DNA of 64,000 nt. It comes from Shewanella litorisediminis. Lineage in GTDB: Bacteria > Pseudomonadota > Gammaproteobacteria > Enterobacterales > Shewanellaceae. The notes under the pieces are model-generated. The model was not told where the DNA came from, made no database searches, and saw only the letters and a program-made list of their open reading frames with translations. Of this stretch, positions 1 to 11,679 are shown one piece after another. The stretch's first letter is position 1. Every line of letters begins with the position of its first letter. The stretch covers positions 3,573,501-3,637,500 of the forward strand of contig NZ_CP069213.1 in the NCBI RefSeq assembly GCF_016834455.1, given 5' to 3'. The position numbers were made by a program, and so were the translations under genes.

Positions 1-124
1 CGGCAATACTTTCGCGAGGCTGAGGGGAGGTTTGAGACCTCAAATATTCGAGGATAAATTCCCGGCTGGGGATGGGGTTATCGTATTTTTCCTGTTCGCG
101 CTCAAAATGCGGATCGTTAATCAT
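1..124 (-). CDS. rnr: Ribonuclease R, N-terminal 41 codons (gene runs off the window)
   Basis: Only the 5' end is present. The minus-strand reading frame opens with ATG at 124 and reads [13 protein letters not shown], then [11 protein letters not shown], which matches the N-terminus of the 3'-5' exoribonuclease RNase R. RNase R degrades structured RNA and takes part in RNA quality control and trans-translation turnover. The visible part covers only the N-terminal extension before the winged-helix and cold-shock domains, so the catalytic domain cannot be judged. It lies 35 bp downstream of motX on the same strand and could be co-transcribed with it. The identification rests on 41 residues but the [10 protein letters not shown] block is characteristic. 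Confidence 0.85.
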   Translation of the reverse strand, partial: MINDPHFEREQEKYDNPIPSREFILEYLRSQTSPQPRESIA

Positions 125-159
125 TCAGTTTCCATTGTTCATCCGGCTCTTGCCGAATA

Positions 160-774
160 TCAGTAATTCCAAAGATGCTCACCCCGGGCTCTGGCCACGG
201 CGCTGGCAGGCATCATAGATTCAAGTTTTTGCAGTAATCGCCAGGCGTGATCTTTAGTCTTCTGATCATTAAACGCCTCGTTATACAGCCAGTGGTAGGC
301 CATCTCGTAGTCTCTGGGACTGCCGAAACCCTCGTTGTACAGGCGCACCAGCATCATGCGCGCCTTTTGGTCGCCGTTGGCGGCGGCGGGGTACAGATAT
401 TGTACCGATCTGTGCTTGTTCTTGAGCACATACTTGCCATCTTCATAATAGCGGGCCACTTGTAACATGGCTTCTGTGCTGCCCTGCCCGGCCGCATCTT
501 TCAGCAACTGCAACCCACGGGGCACATCCTTTTTAATGCATACCCCATGGATAAACATCTCGCCCCATAAAAATTGGTACAGGGGCTGTTTGAGCACCTC
601 TGCATGGGCTTCAATATCCTGCACCAATTGGCAGTCGTCCTGTTTTACCCGCACTAGATGCTGTTCAGAGCGAATAAGTGACAGCAATTGCTCCTGAGTG
701 TAGACATCAACGGCCTCGGTGGCCATCAGAGCAGGCGAGACAATCATTAACAAGACTGAGGAAAGGCGCAACAT
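160..774 (-). CDS. motX: MotX, sodium-driven polar flagellar motor T-ring protein
   Basis: 204 residues with a signal peptide (about residues 1-18, cleavage near ALMA) followed by Sel1/TPR-like alpha-hairpin repeats covering roughly residues 65-185. The segments VYTQEQL, VKQDDCQLV and HGVC resemble Vibrio and Shewanella MotX, including two cysteines (C48, C79) that could form a disulfide. In that family MotX joins MotY in the periplasmic T ring around the polar flagellar basal body and anchors the PomA/PomB (or MotA/MotB) stators. No other flagellar gene is nearby, which is normal because motX is usually a solo gene close to rnr and purA. A plain Sel1-repeat lipoprotein is the alternative, but no lipobox is present. 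Confidence 0.82.
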   Translation of the reverse strand: MLRLSSVLLMIVSPALMATEAVDVYTQEQLLSLIRSEQHLVRVKQDDCQLVQDIEAHAEVLKQPLYQFLWGEMFIHGVCIKKDVPRGLQLLKDAAGQGSTEAMLQVARYYEDGKYVLKNKHRSVQYLYPAAANGDQKARMMLVRLYNEGFGSPRDYEMAYHWLYNEAFNDQKTKDHAWRLLQKLESMMPASAVARARGEHLWNY

Positions 775-856
775 AAGGAAATCCCGAGGGCTGGCAGATA
801 ACCAATTTATCGGCAGTATAACTCAAATCTTGAGTCTGTCCCCTTAATGGACAGAC

Positions 857-882
857 ATAAAAAAGGCCGCGAATCGCGGCCT
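857..882 (-). terminator. Rho-independent terminator after purA
   Basis: A perfect 8-bp stem (864-871 with 875-882) and a 3-base loop are followed, on the minus strand, by a run of T residues (857-864). It lies 10 bp past the purA stop codon. Confidence 0.85.
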
Positions 883-891
883 CTTACTACA

Positions 892-2488
<1,597 letters not shown>

Positions 2489-2517
2489 TAAAAAACCCGG
2501 CCAAGGCCGGGTTTTTT
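2489..2517 (-). terminator. Rho-independent terminator after rpsI
   Basis: A G+C-rich 7-bp stem (2496-2502 with 2505-2511) is flanked by A and T runs on both sides. On the minus strand it gives a hairpin followed by Ts, 19 bp after the rpsI stop. The symmetric flanks mean it could work in both directions. Confidence 0.85.
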
Positions 2518-2535
2518 GCAGACTCGAAGCGAAAA

Positions 2536-2928
2536 TTAACGCTTGGAGAACTGTGGTCTACGACGTGCTTTGCGCAGACCAACTTTCTTACGCTCAACCT
2601 GACGGGCATCACGGGTAACGAAACCAGCGGCACGCAGAGTAGGACGCAGAGACTCGTCCAGCTCCATCAGAGCACGGGTGATACCGTGACGGATGGCACC
2701 GGCTTGGCCAGTGATACCACCGCCCTTAACAGTCACATAGATGTCCAGCTTTTCAGTCATTTCAACCAGCTCGAGCGGCTGACGAACAACCATACGAGCA
2801 GTCTCACGACCGAAGTAAACATCCAGAGGACGCTTGTTAACGATGATGTTACCGCTGCCTACTTTAGCGAATACGCGAGCGGTAGAAGTTTTGCGACGGC
2901 CAGTGCCGTAGTACTGAGTAGCAGCCAT
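2536..2928 (-). CDS. rpsI: 30S ribosomal protein S9
   Basis: 130 residues, full length. The protein begins [15 protein letters not shown] and ends with the basic tail RRRPQFSKR that reaches into the ribosomal P site. The central [15 protein letters not shown] block is an S9 hallmark. It follows rplM on the same strand with a 14-bp gap, the conserved rplM-rpsI operon, and shares that transcript and terminator. Confidence 0.98.
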   Translation of the reverse strand: MAATQYYGTGRRKTSTARVFAKVGSGNIIVNKRPLDVYFGRETARMVVRQPLELVEMTEKLDIYVTVKGGGITGQAGAIRHGITRALMELDESLRPTLRAAGFVTRDARQVERKKVGLRKARRRPQFSKR

Positions 2929-2942
2929 TTACTTAATCCCGT

Positions 2943-3371
2943 TTAGATATCAAGAACTTGAGGTTGTTGTGCAGCGTGGTTGTGCTCGGCGCCAGCGTAT
3001 ACTTTCAGCTTGCGGAACATAGCACGACCCAGCGGGCCTTTTGGCAACATACCCTTGACTGCTTTCTCGATGATCATTTCTGGCTTGTGAGCCTGCAGCT
3101 TTTCAAAGTTGATTTCTTTGATGCCGCCTGGGAAACCAGAGTGAGAGTAGTACATCTTGCCTGCAGCTTTGTTGCCAGTCACAGTCACTTTCTCAGCATT
3201 GATAACGATGATGTAGTCACCGGTGTCAACGTGAGGAGTGTACTCAGGCTTGTGCTTACCGCGCAGACGGCTAGCAATTTCAGTAGCGATGCGACCCAGA
3301 GTCTTACCTTCGGCGTCAACAACGTACCAGTCACGAGATACAGTTTCTGGCTTGGCAGTAAAAGTCTTCAT
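2943..3371 (-). CDS. rplM: 50S ribosomal protein L13
   Basis: 142 residues, full length, beginning [15 protein letters not shown] and containing LGRIATEIA and [10 protein letters not shown], both standard L13 motifs. It is an early-assembly protein of the large subunit. It is first in the rplM-rpsI operon, and in E. coli L13 represses this operon by acting on the rplM leader; the structured leader upstream here (3372-3500) is compatible with that. Confidence 0.98.
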   Translation of the reverse strand: MKTFTAKPETVSRDWYVVDAEGKTLGRIATEIASRLRGKHKPEYTPHVDTGDYIIVINAEKVTVTGNKAAGKMYYSHSGFPGGIKEINFEKLQAHKPEMIIEKAVKGMLPKGPLGRAMFRKLKVYAGAEHNHAAQQPQVLDI

Positions 3372-3500
3372 TATTACAAAAACCCAAAGTTAAATTCTGT
3401 CACACATATTATCCGAACCCCGGATAACACATTTGCCTTTTCCAGTACCCCTTCGAGTAGGGAAATCGGCTTTGATTTCCGCCTCTTCGGCGGAGGTAAC
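3372..3500 (-). promoter_or_regulatory. Structured rplM 5' leader (candidate L13 autoregulatory site)
   Basis: Three consecutive inverted repeats lie just upstream of rplM: a 7-bp stem 3409-3415/3421-3427, a 7-bp stem 3461-3467/3474-3480, and a 5-bp stem 3479-3483/3489-3493 with a TCTTC loop. L13 autoregulates rplM-rpsI in E. coli. Assigning that role to these hairpins is inference. Confidence 0.4.
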
Positions 3501-3653
3501 GTGGGCAGGTCGCGAATTATAGCCAAGACCGGGTTAAAAATCACCTGCTTTTTCAAATCAAAATCAAAAAAGATCGCGAGGATCCGGCGCTTGGCGGTTT
3601 ACAGAATAGAGATAGCTCAAGGCTTCCCGGCTGCACTTGGCCGACTTGCCATG

Positions 3654-4763
3654 CTACGGCAAATGCTCCAGGGCCAGATAATCGTGTGACTGCATTTCAA
3701 TCAATCGGGAACGGCAGCGGCGGAATTCGAAACTGAGAAGACCTTCGCTGTAGATATCTTCCAGGGCGACCTCGGCAGAAATGATGAGTTTCACGTGGCG
3801 CTCGTAAAACTCATCCACCAACGCCAGGAAGCGGCGGGCAATATCATCCCCGGTTTCCCGGGCACCCATTTGTTCGACCCCTGACAGCAGTACGGTGTGA
3901 TACAGCCTCGCCAGCTCCATATAGTCACGCTGACTGCGTGGACCGTCGCACAGGGCACGAAAATCGGCAAGCAGCACACCCTGGGCCTGCTTGCGAATGC
4001 TCAGCTGGCGGCCTTCAACTTCGATGGGGGCAGTCTGCACCTCCGACTCAGGCGTCAGCTGGTCGAAATATTTCAGCAGATTGGTTTCTGCCTGGGCATC
4101 CAGCGGGAAATGGTAAATCTCTGCCTGCTCCAGCGTGCGCAAACGATAGTCAATGCCGGAGTCCACATTCAGCACGGCGCAGTGACGATTAATCAAAGCG
4201 ATGGCCGGCAAAAAGCGCGCCCGTTGCAGGCCATTACGATACAAGTCATCGGGGATGATGTTGGAGGTGGCTACCAGTACCACACCTTCATCAAACAACG
4301 CCTCAAACAGGGTGCCAAGCAACATGGCATCTGTGATATCCGAGACAAAAAACTCATCAAAGCAAATCACCCGCACCTTGGCGGCCATCTCTTTGGCAAT
4401 CACCAGCAAAGGATCGCGGGTGCCCTTGAGGCGATCGAGATCCAGATGCACCTGATGCATAAAGCGGTGGAAGTGCGCCCTGAGTTTGGCGTCAAAGGGC
4501 AGGGCCTCATAAAAGGTGTCCATCAGGTAGGTTTTGCCACGGCCCACGCCGCCCCAGAGATAAAGTCCCCTGACATAGGACTTCTTACCGAACCCGAATT
4601 TACTGCCAAGACGGCCAAAGAGCCCCGGTGCCTGCTCACTGGCAATAAGCTCTTCATACACCTTTTGTAACGCCTTCACCGCCTGCTCCTGAGCCGGGTC
4701 GTGGGAAAAGCCTTCTTTTAACAAGTCCTGTTGGTAATGCTGCCAGGGGGTCAGTTGTGACAC
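3654..4763 (-). CDS. zapE: Cell division ATPase ZapE (AFG1 family)
   Basis: 369 residues. It is an AFG1/LACE1-type P-loop ATPase; the Walker A motif GGVGRGKT lies at about residues 71-78 and the Walker B segment CFDEF near residue 134. ATSN follows as the sensor region. In E. coli ZapE associates with the FtsZ ring late in constriction and is needed under oxygen-limited or heat stress. Its place next to rplM and opposite degQ matches E. coli, except that zapG (yhcB) is not present between zapE and degQ. The start MSQLTPWQHYQQDL is the family start. Confidence 0.93.
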   Translation of the reverse strand: MSQLTPWQHYQQDLLKEGFSHDPAQEQAVKALQKVYEELIASEQAPGLFGRLGSKFGFGKKSYVRGLYLWGGVGRGKTYLMDTFYEALPFDAKLRAHFHRFMHQVHLDLDRLKGTRDPLLVIAKEMAAKVRVICFDEFFVSDITDAMLLGTLFEALFDEGVVLVATSNIIPDDLYRNGLQRARFLPAIALINRHCAVLNVDSGIDYRLRTLEQAEIYHFPLDAQAETNLLKYFDQLTPESEVQTAPIEVEGRQLSIRKQAQGVLLADFRALCDGPRSQRDYMELARLYHTVLLSGVEQMGARETGDDIARRFLALVDEFYERHVKLIISAEVALEDIYSEGLLSFEFRRCRSRLIEMQSHDYLALEHLP

Positions 4764-4913
4764 TTGAAATATTCTCTGGGGGACATATATGAAATTGGGT
4801 GAATGTTAACATGCCGGGGCGACCAAGGTAATAGCCGAAGCACCCGACAAAAGTCGCCTGAAGGCTCCCCGAATGAGCAGATGAAAGGCGTATTAACCTT
4901 TGTTAATCGTAAC

Positions 4914-4940
4914 GAACTTTGTTGTTACACCCGGGTCGGA
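4914..4940 (+). promoter_or_regulatory. Sigma-E-like promoter of degQ
   Basis: GAACTT at 4914-4919 is followed after exactly 16 bp by TCGGA at 4936-4940, matching the sigma-E pattern GGAACTT-N16-TCnnA closely. It lies about 56 bp before the degQ start. Role is inferred from sequence and from the known envelope-stress control of DegP/DegQ-type proteases. Confidence 0.6.
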
Positions 4941-4995
4941 AGGGTTATACAAGTGCCAAGCCTGTCACTTTGAAACCGATCCCCGAATTGGAGCA

Positions 4996-6354
4996 ATGAC
5001 TAAGATGAAAGCAAAACTCTCCCTCGTATCCGCCGCTATTTTAGGTGCGACCCTGACTCTGGGCACCCTGCCCGCTCATGCCTCACTGCCGGTTGCCGTT
5101 GATGGCCAGCAGTTGCCAAGTCTTGCACCCATGCTGGAAAAAACCACTCCTGCTGTGGTTTCCGTCGCCGTATCGGGCACCCATGTTTCCAAGCAGCGCG
5201 TTCCTGATGTGTTCCGTTATTTCTTCGGCCCCAATGCCCCACAGGAACAGGTGCGAGAGCGCCCCTTCCGAGGCCTCGGCTCAGGTGTCATTATCGATGC
5301 AGACAAGGGCTATATAGTCACCAACAACCATGTGATAGATGGCGCCGATACTATCCTCATTGGTTTGCTCGATGGCCGTGAATTTGAAGCCAAACTGATA
5401 GGCAGCGACAGCGAATCCGACATTGCACTTCTGCAAATCAAGGCTGACAAACTGACCGAGATTAAGTCAGCCGACTCTGATGCCATCCACGTGGGCGACT
5501 TCGCCGTGGCCATTGGTAACCCCTTCGGTCTGGGGCAAACGGTTACCTCAGGCATAGTATCGGCTCTGGGCCGCAGTGGCCTGGGAATAGAAATGCTGGA
5601 AAACTTTATTCAAACCGACGCCGCCATTAACAGCGGTAACTCCGGCGGCGCACTGGTGAACCTGCGGGGTGAGCTGATTGGTATCAACACCGCCATTGTT
5701 GCGCCCGGCGGCGGTAACGTGGGCATTGGTTTTGCCATTCCCGCCAACATGATGCATTCACTGGTGGATCAGATTATCGAACACGGAGAAGTACGCCGTG
5801 GGGTGCTGGGCATTTCCGGGCGCGAGCTCGACAGCAAGCTGGCCGAAGGTTTCGGCCTGGACTCTCAGCACGGCGCCTTTGTGAATGAAGTGATGCCAGA
5901 CAGTGCCGCCGACGATGCGGGCATCAAGGCCGGTGACATCATCGTCAGCTTAGACGGCCGCAAGATTAAGAGCTTCCAGGAGCTGCGTGCCAAAATAGGT
6001 ACGCTGGGCGCAGGCGCCAAGGTGGAACTTGGCATCATTCGTGACGGCAAAAACAGGACGGTAAAGGTCACTCTGGGCGAAGCCTCCAATCAAACCGCCG
6101 AGGCTGACGAACTGCATCCCCAGTTGGCTGGCGCTAAGCTGGAAAGCACCTCCAAAGGCGTGGAGATAATGGAAGTACAGGAAGGCTCTCCTGCGGCCTT
6201 AAGCGGTCTTCGCAAGGGTGACATCATAGTCGGTGTCAATCGTACTGCCGTGAAAGATCTGAAGGAGCTCAGAGAGCAACTGAAAGAGCAGGACGGCGCT
6301 GCGGCCCTGAAAGTGCTGCGCGGTAAGAGCATCCGCTATCTCGTACTGAGATAA
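4996..6354 (+). CDS. degQ: Periplasmic serine protease/chaperone, DegQ/DegP family
   Basis: 452 residues from the ATG at 4996. A signal peptide (cleaved near AHA, residue 22) leads to a trypsin-like domain with catalytic triad H112, D142 and S216 (NNHV, SESDIAL, NSGNSGGAL), then two PDZ domains (about residues 260-345 and 365-450). Members degrade or refold misfolded periplasmic proteins as oligomeric cages. Adjacent degS supports the name degQ rather than degP. The reading frame extends upstream to 4900, but that extension lacks a signal sequence. The ATG at 5005 (MKAKLS) has better spacing from GGAG at 4990-4993 and is an equally reasonable start. A sigma-E-like promoter precedes it. Confidence 0.93.
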   Translation: MTKMKAKLSLVSAAILGATLTLGTLPAHASLPVAVDGQQLPSLAPMLEKTTPAVVSVAVSGTHVSKQRVPDVFRYFFGPNAPQEQVRERPFRGLGSGVIIDADKGYIVTNNHVIDGADTILIGLLDGREFEAKLIGSDSESDIALLQIKADKLTEIKSADSDAIHVGDFAVAIGNPFGLGQTVTSGIVSALGRSGLGIEMLENFIQTDAAINSGNSGGALVNLRGELIGINTAIVAPGGGNVGIGFAIPANMMHSLVDQIIEHGEVRRGVLGISGRELDSKLAEGFGLDSQHGAFVNEVMPDSAADDAGIKAGDIIVSLDGRKIKSFQELRAKIGTLGAGAKVELGIIRDGKNRTVKVTLGEASNQTAEADELHPQLAGAKLESTSKGVEIMEVQEGSPAALSGLRKGDIIVGVNRTAVKDLKELREQLKEQDGAAALKVLRGKSIRYLVLR

Positions 6355-6370
6355 GCCTTAGTCCCGGTCA

Positions 6371-6402
6371 TAAGCCCAGCCTCTCGCTGGGCTTATTGTT
6401 TT
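6371..6402 (+). terminator. Terminator after degQ
   Basis: A 9-bp stem (6372-6380 with 6386-6394) with a 5-base loop, followed by a T-rich stretch. It sits between degQ and degS, so degS probably has its own promoter as well. Confidence 0.7.
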
Positions 6403-6449
6403 GAAACGTGCTAATCTAGTTCAACTTTTTTACAATTCGAATCACCCCA

Positions 6450-7520
6450 ATGAAAAGCGCTTTACTCTATTTAGGCAAAGCCGTGCTCTTTGGCTTAGTG
6501 ATGGCCGCCGTGTTTCTGCTCGCGCAAAATTATCTGGGTAACGACCATGGCAACCTGTTCAGGGATCGTGGCAATGGTGGCAGTGAACTCTCTTTTGCCA
6601 AGGCCGTCAGACGCGCCGCACCTGCGGTCGCCAACATTTACAACATCAGCATAGATCAACGTCAACCGCTTAACAGTGGCGCTCTGCAAGGGCTGGGCTC
6701 AGGCGTGATCATCAGTAAAGAAGGCTACATACTCACCAACTACCACGTGATTAAAAAGGCCGATGAAATCGTCATCGCCCTGCAGGACGGCCGACGTTTC
6801 AGCGCCGAAGTGGTAGGCTCAGATCCCGAAACCGACTTGAGCGTGCTCAAGATTGAGGGGGATAAACTGCCTGTGGTGCCGCTAAACCTTACCACCCCAC
6901 CCCAGGTGGGTGACGTGGTGCTGGCCATCGGTAATCCCTATAACCTGGGTCAAACCATTACCCAGGGCATTATCAGTGCTACAGGGCGTAACGGCCTCAG
7001 TTCAGGCTATCAGGACTTTTTGCAAACCGATGCGGCCATTAACGCGGGCAACTCGGGTGGTGCTTTGATTGATACCAATGGCGATGTGATAGGTATCAAT
7101 ACCGCCGCCTACCAGATAGGCGGTGAAGGCGGTGGTCACGGCATCAGCTTTGCGATTCCTATCCGTCTCGCCTACTCCATCATGGGCAAACTCATCGAAC
7201 ACGGCCGGGTGATCCGCGGTGCACTGGGGATTTCCGGTGAAGCCCTGACCCCTTTTATGGCACAGGTGCTGAAAATGCAGGAAGTCCGCGGTGTGCTGGT
7301 GACAGGCGTGGATCGCAATGGTCCGGCAGCCAATGCCCAGATGCTACCGAGGGATGTGATTATCGAGTATGGCGGTGAAAGTGTGGTCAGTGCTGAAATG
7401 CTGATGGACCGCATTGCAGAAACCAAACCCGGTACCGAGGTGAAGATGACCATCATTCGTCAGGGCAAGGCTTACACCTTACCCGTGATCATCGGCGAGA
7501 AGGCGACCGAGTATAACTAA
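6450..7520 (+). CDS. degS: Site-1 protease DegS, sensor of outer-membrane protein stress
   Basis: 356 residues, the usual DegS size. One N-terminal membrane segment (about residues 9-27) anchors a periplasmic trypsin-like domain with H99, D129 and S202 (NYHV, ETDLSVL, NAGNSGGAL) and a single PDZ domain (about residues 255-345). DegS is activated when its PDZ domain binds C-termini of unfolded porins and then cuts the anti-sigma factor RseA, releasing sigma-E. The lack of a second PDZ domain and the uncleaved anchor separate it from the preceding degQ. Its own terminator follows. Confidence 0.95.
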   Translation: MKSALLYLGKAVLFGLVMAAVFLLAQNYLGNDHGNLFRDRGNGGSELSFAKAVRRAAPAVANIYNISIDQRQPLNSGALQGLGSGVIISKEGYILTNYHVIKKADEIVIALQDGRRFSAEVVGSDPETDLSVLKIEGDKLPVVPLNLTTPPQVGDVVLAIGNPYNLGQTITQGIISATGRNGLSSGYQDFLQTDAAINAGNSGGALIDTNGDVIGINTAAYQIGGEGGGHGISFAIPIRLAYSIMGKLIEHGRVIRGALGISGEALTPFMAQVLKMQEVRGVLVTGVDRNGPAANAQMLPRDVIIEYGGESVVSAEMLMDRIAETKPGTEVKMTIIRQGKAYTLPVIIGEKATEYN

Positions 7521-7544
7521 CCACAAGATTTTGACCATAAAACA

Positions 7545-7573
7545 AAAATCCCGGCCAATGTCCGGGATTTTTT
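7545..7573 (+). terminator. Rho-independent terminator after degS
   Basis: A 10-bp stem (7545-7554 with 7562-7571) with a 7-base loop runs into a T tract. It starts 24 bp after the degS stop codon. Confidence 0.85.
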
Positions 7574-7630
7574 CATCATATCAATACATGGGTGTTAATA
7601 CGCAGGCTTGAGTGCATGCACGGCCGGAGG

Positions 7631-7801
7631 TCACGGCTCCTTTGACGGACTGGCAACATCCACCAGCCTGACCCAGAAGGCCATTTCCAGGCACACACCC
7701 AGTGCCACCAACACCATGGATGGCAACGTGGCACCGGCAAGATAGCTCAGCAGCGCCGCGATCAATAGGAGTGCCGGTACCGCCCACCTTGCGATTTTCA
7801 T
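7631..7801 (-). CDS. Small hydrophobic protein of 56 residues
   Basis: A minus-strand frame starts at ATG 7801 (reads MKIARWAVPALLLIAALLS) and stops with TGA at 7631-7633. AGGGAA lies a proper distance upstream of this ATG, while a second ATG directly before it sits too close. Two hydrophobic stretches (about residues 7-22 and 27-43) joined by a GATLP turn, then a short polar tail (DVASPSKEP), suggest a two-span inner-membrane hairpin with short ends. It lies between the degS and murA terminators, on the murA strand. No family was recognised and no function can be proposed. Confidence 0.6.
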   Translation of the reverse strand: MKIARWAVPALLLIAALLSYLAGATLPSMVLVALGVCLEMAFWVRLVDVASPSKEP

Positions 7802-7846
7802 CATTTCCCTGACTCCGACAAAAACAAATACGCAACCATCCTATAA

Positions 7847-7873
7847 CAAAAAAACCGCCGGTCAAGGCGGTTT
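7847..7873 (-). terminator. Rho-independent terminator after murA
   Basis: A 7-bp stem (7853-7859 with 7866-7872) is followed on the minus strand by a long run of Ts (7847-7854), about 20 bp past the murA stop. Confidence 0.82.
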
Positions 7874-7893
7874 TCATTGCTTAAAGATTAAGC

Positions 7894-9422
<1,529 letters not shown>

Positions 9423-9445
9423 GAATGAACTGAACCTTAGTTGCG

Positions 9446-9736
9446 CTAGGCTTCTTCGACGAAGAAGGCTTCTAAATCATAAAGGGCGATGAGTTTACCA
9501 AGCTGAGGCGATGGAGACATCAGGGTAATACTCTGGCCACGGCTATGGGCACGTTGCCATAATTCCAGCAAAAATGCGACACCGGCGCTGTCGCTGTAGG
9601 ACAATTGCCGCAAATCCAAACAGGATGTGTCCGCTGGCACTAAAGTGGCCACCTCCGGCCACAGCTGTTTAACGACGGCCGCATCCAACCGGCCGGCCAC
9701 CGCCAGGGTGTTGCCTTGCTGGGTGAGGGTAATCAA
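9446..9736 (-). CDS. mlaB: STAS-domain protein MlaB of the phospholipid transporter
   Basis: 96 residues forming one STAS domain. The motif YSDSAGVAFLLEL matches the conserved loop of MlaB and anti-sigma-antagonist-like folds. In the MlaFEDB complex it binds the ATPase MlaF in the cytoplasm and is needed for its assembly and activity. Its start overlaps the mlaC stop by 4 bp (9733-9736), which indicates translational coupling. Confidence 0.9.
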   Translation of the reverse strand: MITLTQQGNTLAVAGRLDAAVVKQLWPEVATLVPADTSCLDLRQLSYSDSAGVAFLLELWQRAHSRGQSITLMSPSPQLGKLIALYDLEAFFVEEA

Positions 9737-10371
9737 TTGGCAGCCGCCTTGGTGCCCTTGGTCACAGAGGTAGCCGCCTTTTCATTGAGCATCACTATCA
9801 CCTGCTCTATGCCTTTTTGGCGAATAAGCCCGGTAATTTCTGACTGTTTTGACTGCAGCAGGCTCACGCCTTCAGCCACCAGGTCAAAAGCTTTCCAGCT
9901 ATCGTCTTTGAGGCGACGGGCCTTGAACAGCAGCTTGATAGGCGGACGACCCGACTCGATGATGCGGACATTCACATCCACAATTTTCTCTTCTTTAAAG
10001 TCCACTGCCGGGGCATATTCCACCGTTTGATTGGTGTACTCGGTAAAGGCCTGGGCATAAGTGGTCACCAGATAAGCTTCAAAGGCCTCGACAAAGCGGT
10101 TACGTTCATCTTCGGTAGTCTCTTTCAGATACTGGCCCAGTACCTTGTATGAGGCATACTTGTAATCCACGTAGGGCATCAGCTCTTCGCGCACTATCAC
10201 CTTGAGGTGATTGGCATCTGCATCGATTTTAGCCTTATCGGCATGGAAACGTTTGAAGGTTTTATCCGCCACGACCTGAATCATGTTGTAGGGGTTATTA
10301 CTGTCCACGGTTTCAGCCTGCACCTGAATACAGAAGAGACTGACAATTAACGTGAGTACTGCTCTAAACAT
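9733..10371 (-). CDS. mlaC: Periplasmic phospholipid shuttle MlaC
   Basis: 212 residues with a signal peptide (MFRAVLTLIVSLFC, cleaved near residue 19) and the Tgt2/MlaC fold. Segments such as YVDYKYASYKVLGQY and WKAFDLVAEGVSLL resemble the family. MlaC carries phospholipids across the periplasm between the outer-membrane MlaA-porin complex and the inner-membrane MlaFEDB transporter, keeping the outer leaflet free of phospholipid. mlaA is not in this window, which is normal. It follows mlaD by 14 bp. Confidence 0.93.
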   Translation of the reverse strand: MFRAVLTLIVSLFCIQVQAETVDSNNPYNMIQVVADKTFKRFHADKAKIDADANHLKVIVREELMPYVDYKYASYKVLGQYLKETTEDERNRFVEAFEAYLVTTYAQAFTEYTNQTVEYAPAVDFKEEKIVDVNVRIIESGRPPIKLLFKARRLKDDSWKAFDLVAEGVSLLQSKQSEITGLIRQKGIEQVIVMLNEKAATSVTKGTKAAAN

Positions 10372-10385
10372 AGTGATTCTCCCGA

Positions 10386-10856
10386 TTAATCCTTGGAACC
10401 CATGCTGTAAAGGAACTGGCCGATAAGATCTTCCAGCACCAGTGCCGACTTGGTATCGGCAATCCGGTCGCCGTCTTTCAACATGGCAATATCATCATCA
10501 ACAAACCCGGGGGTTAATCCCAGGAATTGCTCACCCAGCAGGCCGGATGTGAGGATAGACAAGCTGCTGGTTTCCGGAAAATTGCGATAGCGGCCGTCCA
10601 TGGACAGGCTTACTACTGCAACCAGCCGCTCGGGGTCGAGTTCAATGTTACTGACCCGACCCACGACCACGCCGCCTACCTTCACCGGTGAGCGCACCTT
10701 CAGACCGCCCACATTGGCAAATCTGGCATAGAGGGTGTAGCTGCTTTTCCCTGCCTGAACCTCGACATTGGCCACCTTAAAGACCAACACCAAAAAGGCG
10801 GCGATACCCGCAAGCAGGAACAAACCAACCCAAATCTCAACTTTCCGTGACAACAT
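10386..10856 (-). CDS. mlaD: MCE-domain protein MlaD
   Basis: 156 residues: a short cytoplasmic start, one membrane span (about residues 8-27, GLFLLAGIAAFLVLVFKVA), then a single periplasmic MCE domain (about residues 38-116) with the phrase VRSPVKVGGVVVGRV. MlaD forms a hexameric ring with a central hydrophobic pore through which lipid passes between MlaE and MlaC. It sits 40 bp after mlaE in the operon. Confidence 0.95.
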   Translation of the reverse strand: MLSRKVEIWVGLFLLAGIAAFLVLVFKVANVEVQAGKSSYTLYARFANVGGLKVRSPVKVGGVVVGRVSNIELDPERLVAVVSLSMDGRYRNFPETSSLSILTSGLLGEQFLGLTPGFVDDDIAMLKDGDRIADTKSALVLEDLIGQFLYSMGSKD

Positions 10857-10896
10857 GCTAAAGTTTCACTCCTTGCAGCAAGCTGAACGCCTGGCC

Positions 10897-11679
10897 TTAG
10901 CCAAACATGAGGGCGGTCAGCAGAAAATCCAATGCCAAAACGGCAAGACTCGATTGCACCACAGTGGCGGTGGTCGCCTTGCTGATCCCCTCAGGGTTAG
11001 GCACCACTTCATAACCGCGGTACAGGGCAATCCAGGTCACCACAACGGCAAACACCAGGCTTTTAATCAAACAGTTTACTATGTCCTGTCGCCATTCTAC
11101 CGACGCCTGCAAAATCGACCAGAAGGCGCCATTATCGATGCCTTTCCACTCCACACCAACGATATGACCGCCCCAGATACCTACGGCGGTAAACATCAGC
11201 GCAAGCAGCGGCATGCTGATAACACCGGCCCAGAATCGGGGCGCAATAATTTGCCGCAGAGGATCAACGGCCATCATTTCGAGGCTGGAGAGCTGCTCTG
11301 TACTTTTCATCAGGCCAATCTCTGCAGTCAGCGCCGAACCGGCACGGCCGGCAAACAGCAGCGCTGTGACCACAGGTCCCAGCTCCCTGAGCAAACTCAA
11401 TGCCACCATGGGGCCCAGACTTTCTTCGGTGCCAAAATCCACCAGAATGGTGTAGCCCTGCAGTGCCAGTACCATGCCGATAAAGAGGCCTGACACCAGA
11501 ATAATGATCAGCGACTGCACACCCACCACATAAAGCTGCTTGGTCAGCAGCGGTAAACCTTTGCGGGGTTTGGGAACAGAAAAGATGGCGCCCCATAGCA
11601 TCACGCCAGCCCGGCCCATACCGGAAACCTGGCTTATAGCGCCACGTCCCAAACGCGCAACTGCGTCAATTAACGCCAC
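10897..11679 (-). CDS. mlaE: Phospholipid ABC transporter permease MlaE
   Basis: 260 residues with five to six membrane spans and the permease motif [36 protein letters not shown] that marks the MlaE/YrbE family. It is the membrane core of the MlaFEDB complex. Its start lies inside the 3' end of mlaF (14-bp overlap, 11666-11679), so the two are translationally coupled. Confidence 0.96.
   Translation of the reverse strand: MALIDAVARLGRGAISQVSGMGRAGVMLWGAIFSVPKPRKGLPLLTKQLYVVGVQSLIIILVSGLFIGMVLALQGYTILVDFGTEESLGPMVALSLLRELGPVVTALLFAGRAGSALTAEIGLMKSTEQLSSLEMMAVDPLRQIIAPRFWAGVISMPLLALMFTAVGIWGGHIVGVEWKGIDNGAFWSILQASVEWRQDIVNCLIKSLVFAVVVTWIALYRGYEVVPNPEGISKATTATVVQSSLAVLALDFLLTALMFG

Noticed and set aside
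3374..3556. 60-codon minus-strand frame in the rplM leader
   Set aside because: Covers the structured leader, has no ribosome site and no recognisable features.
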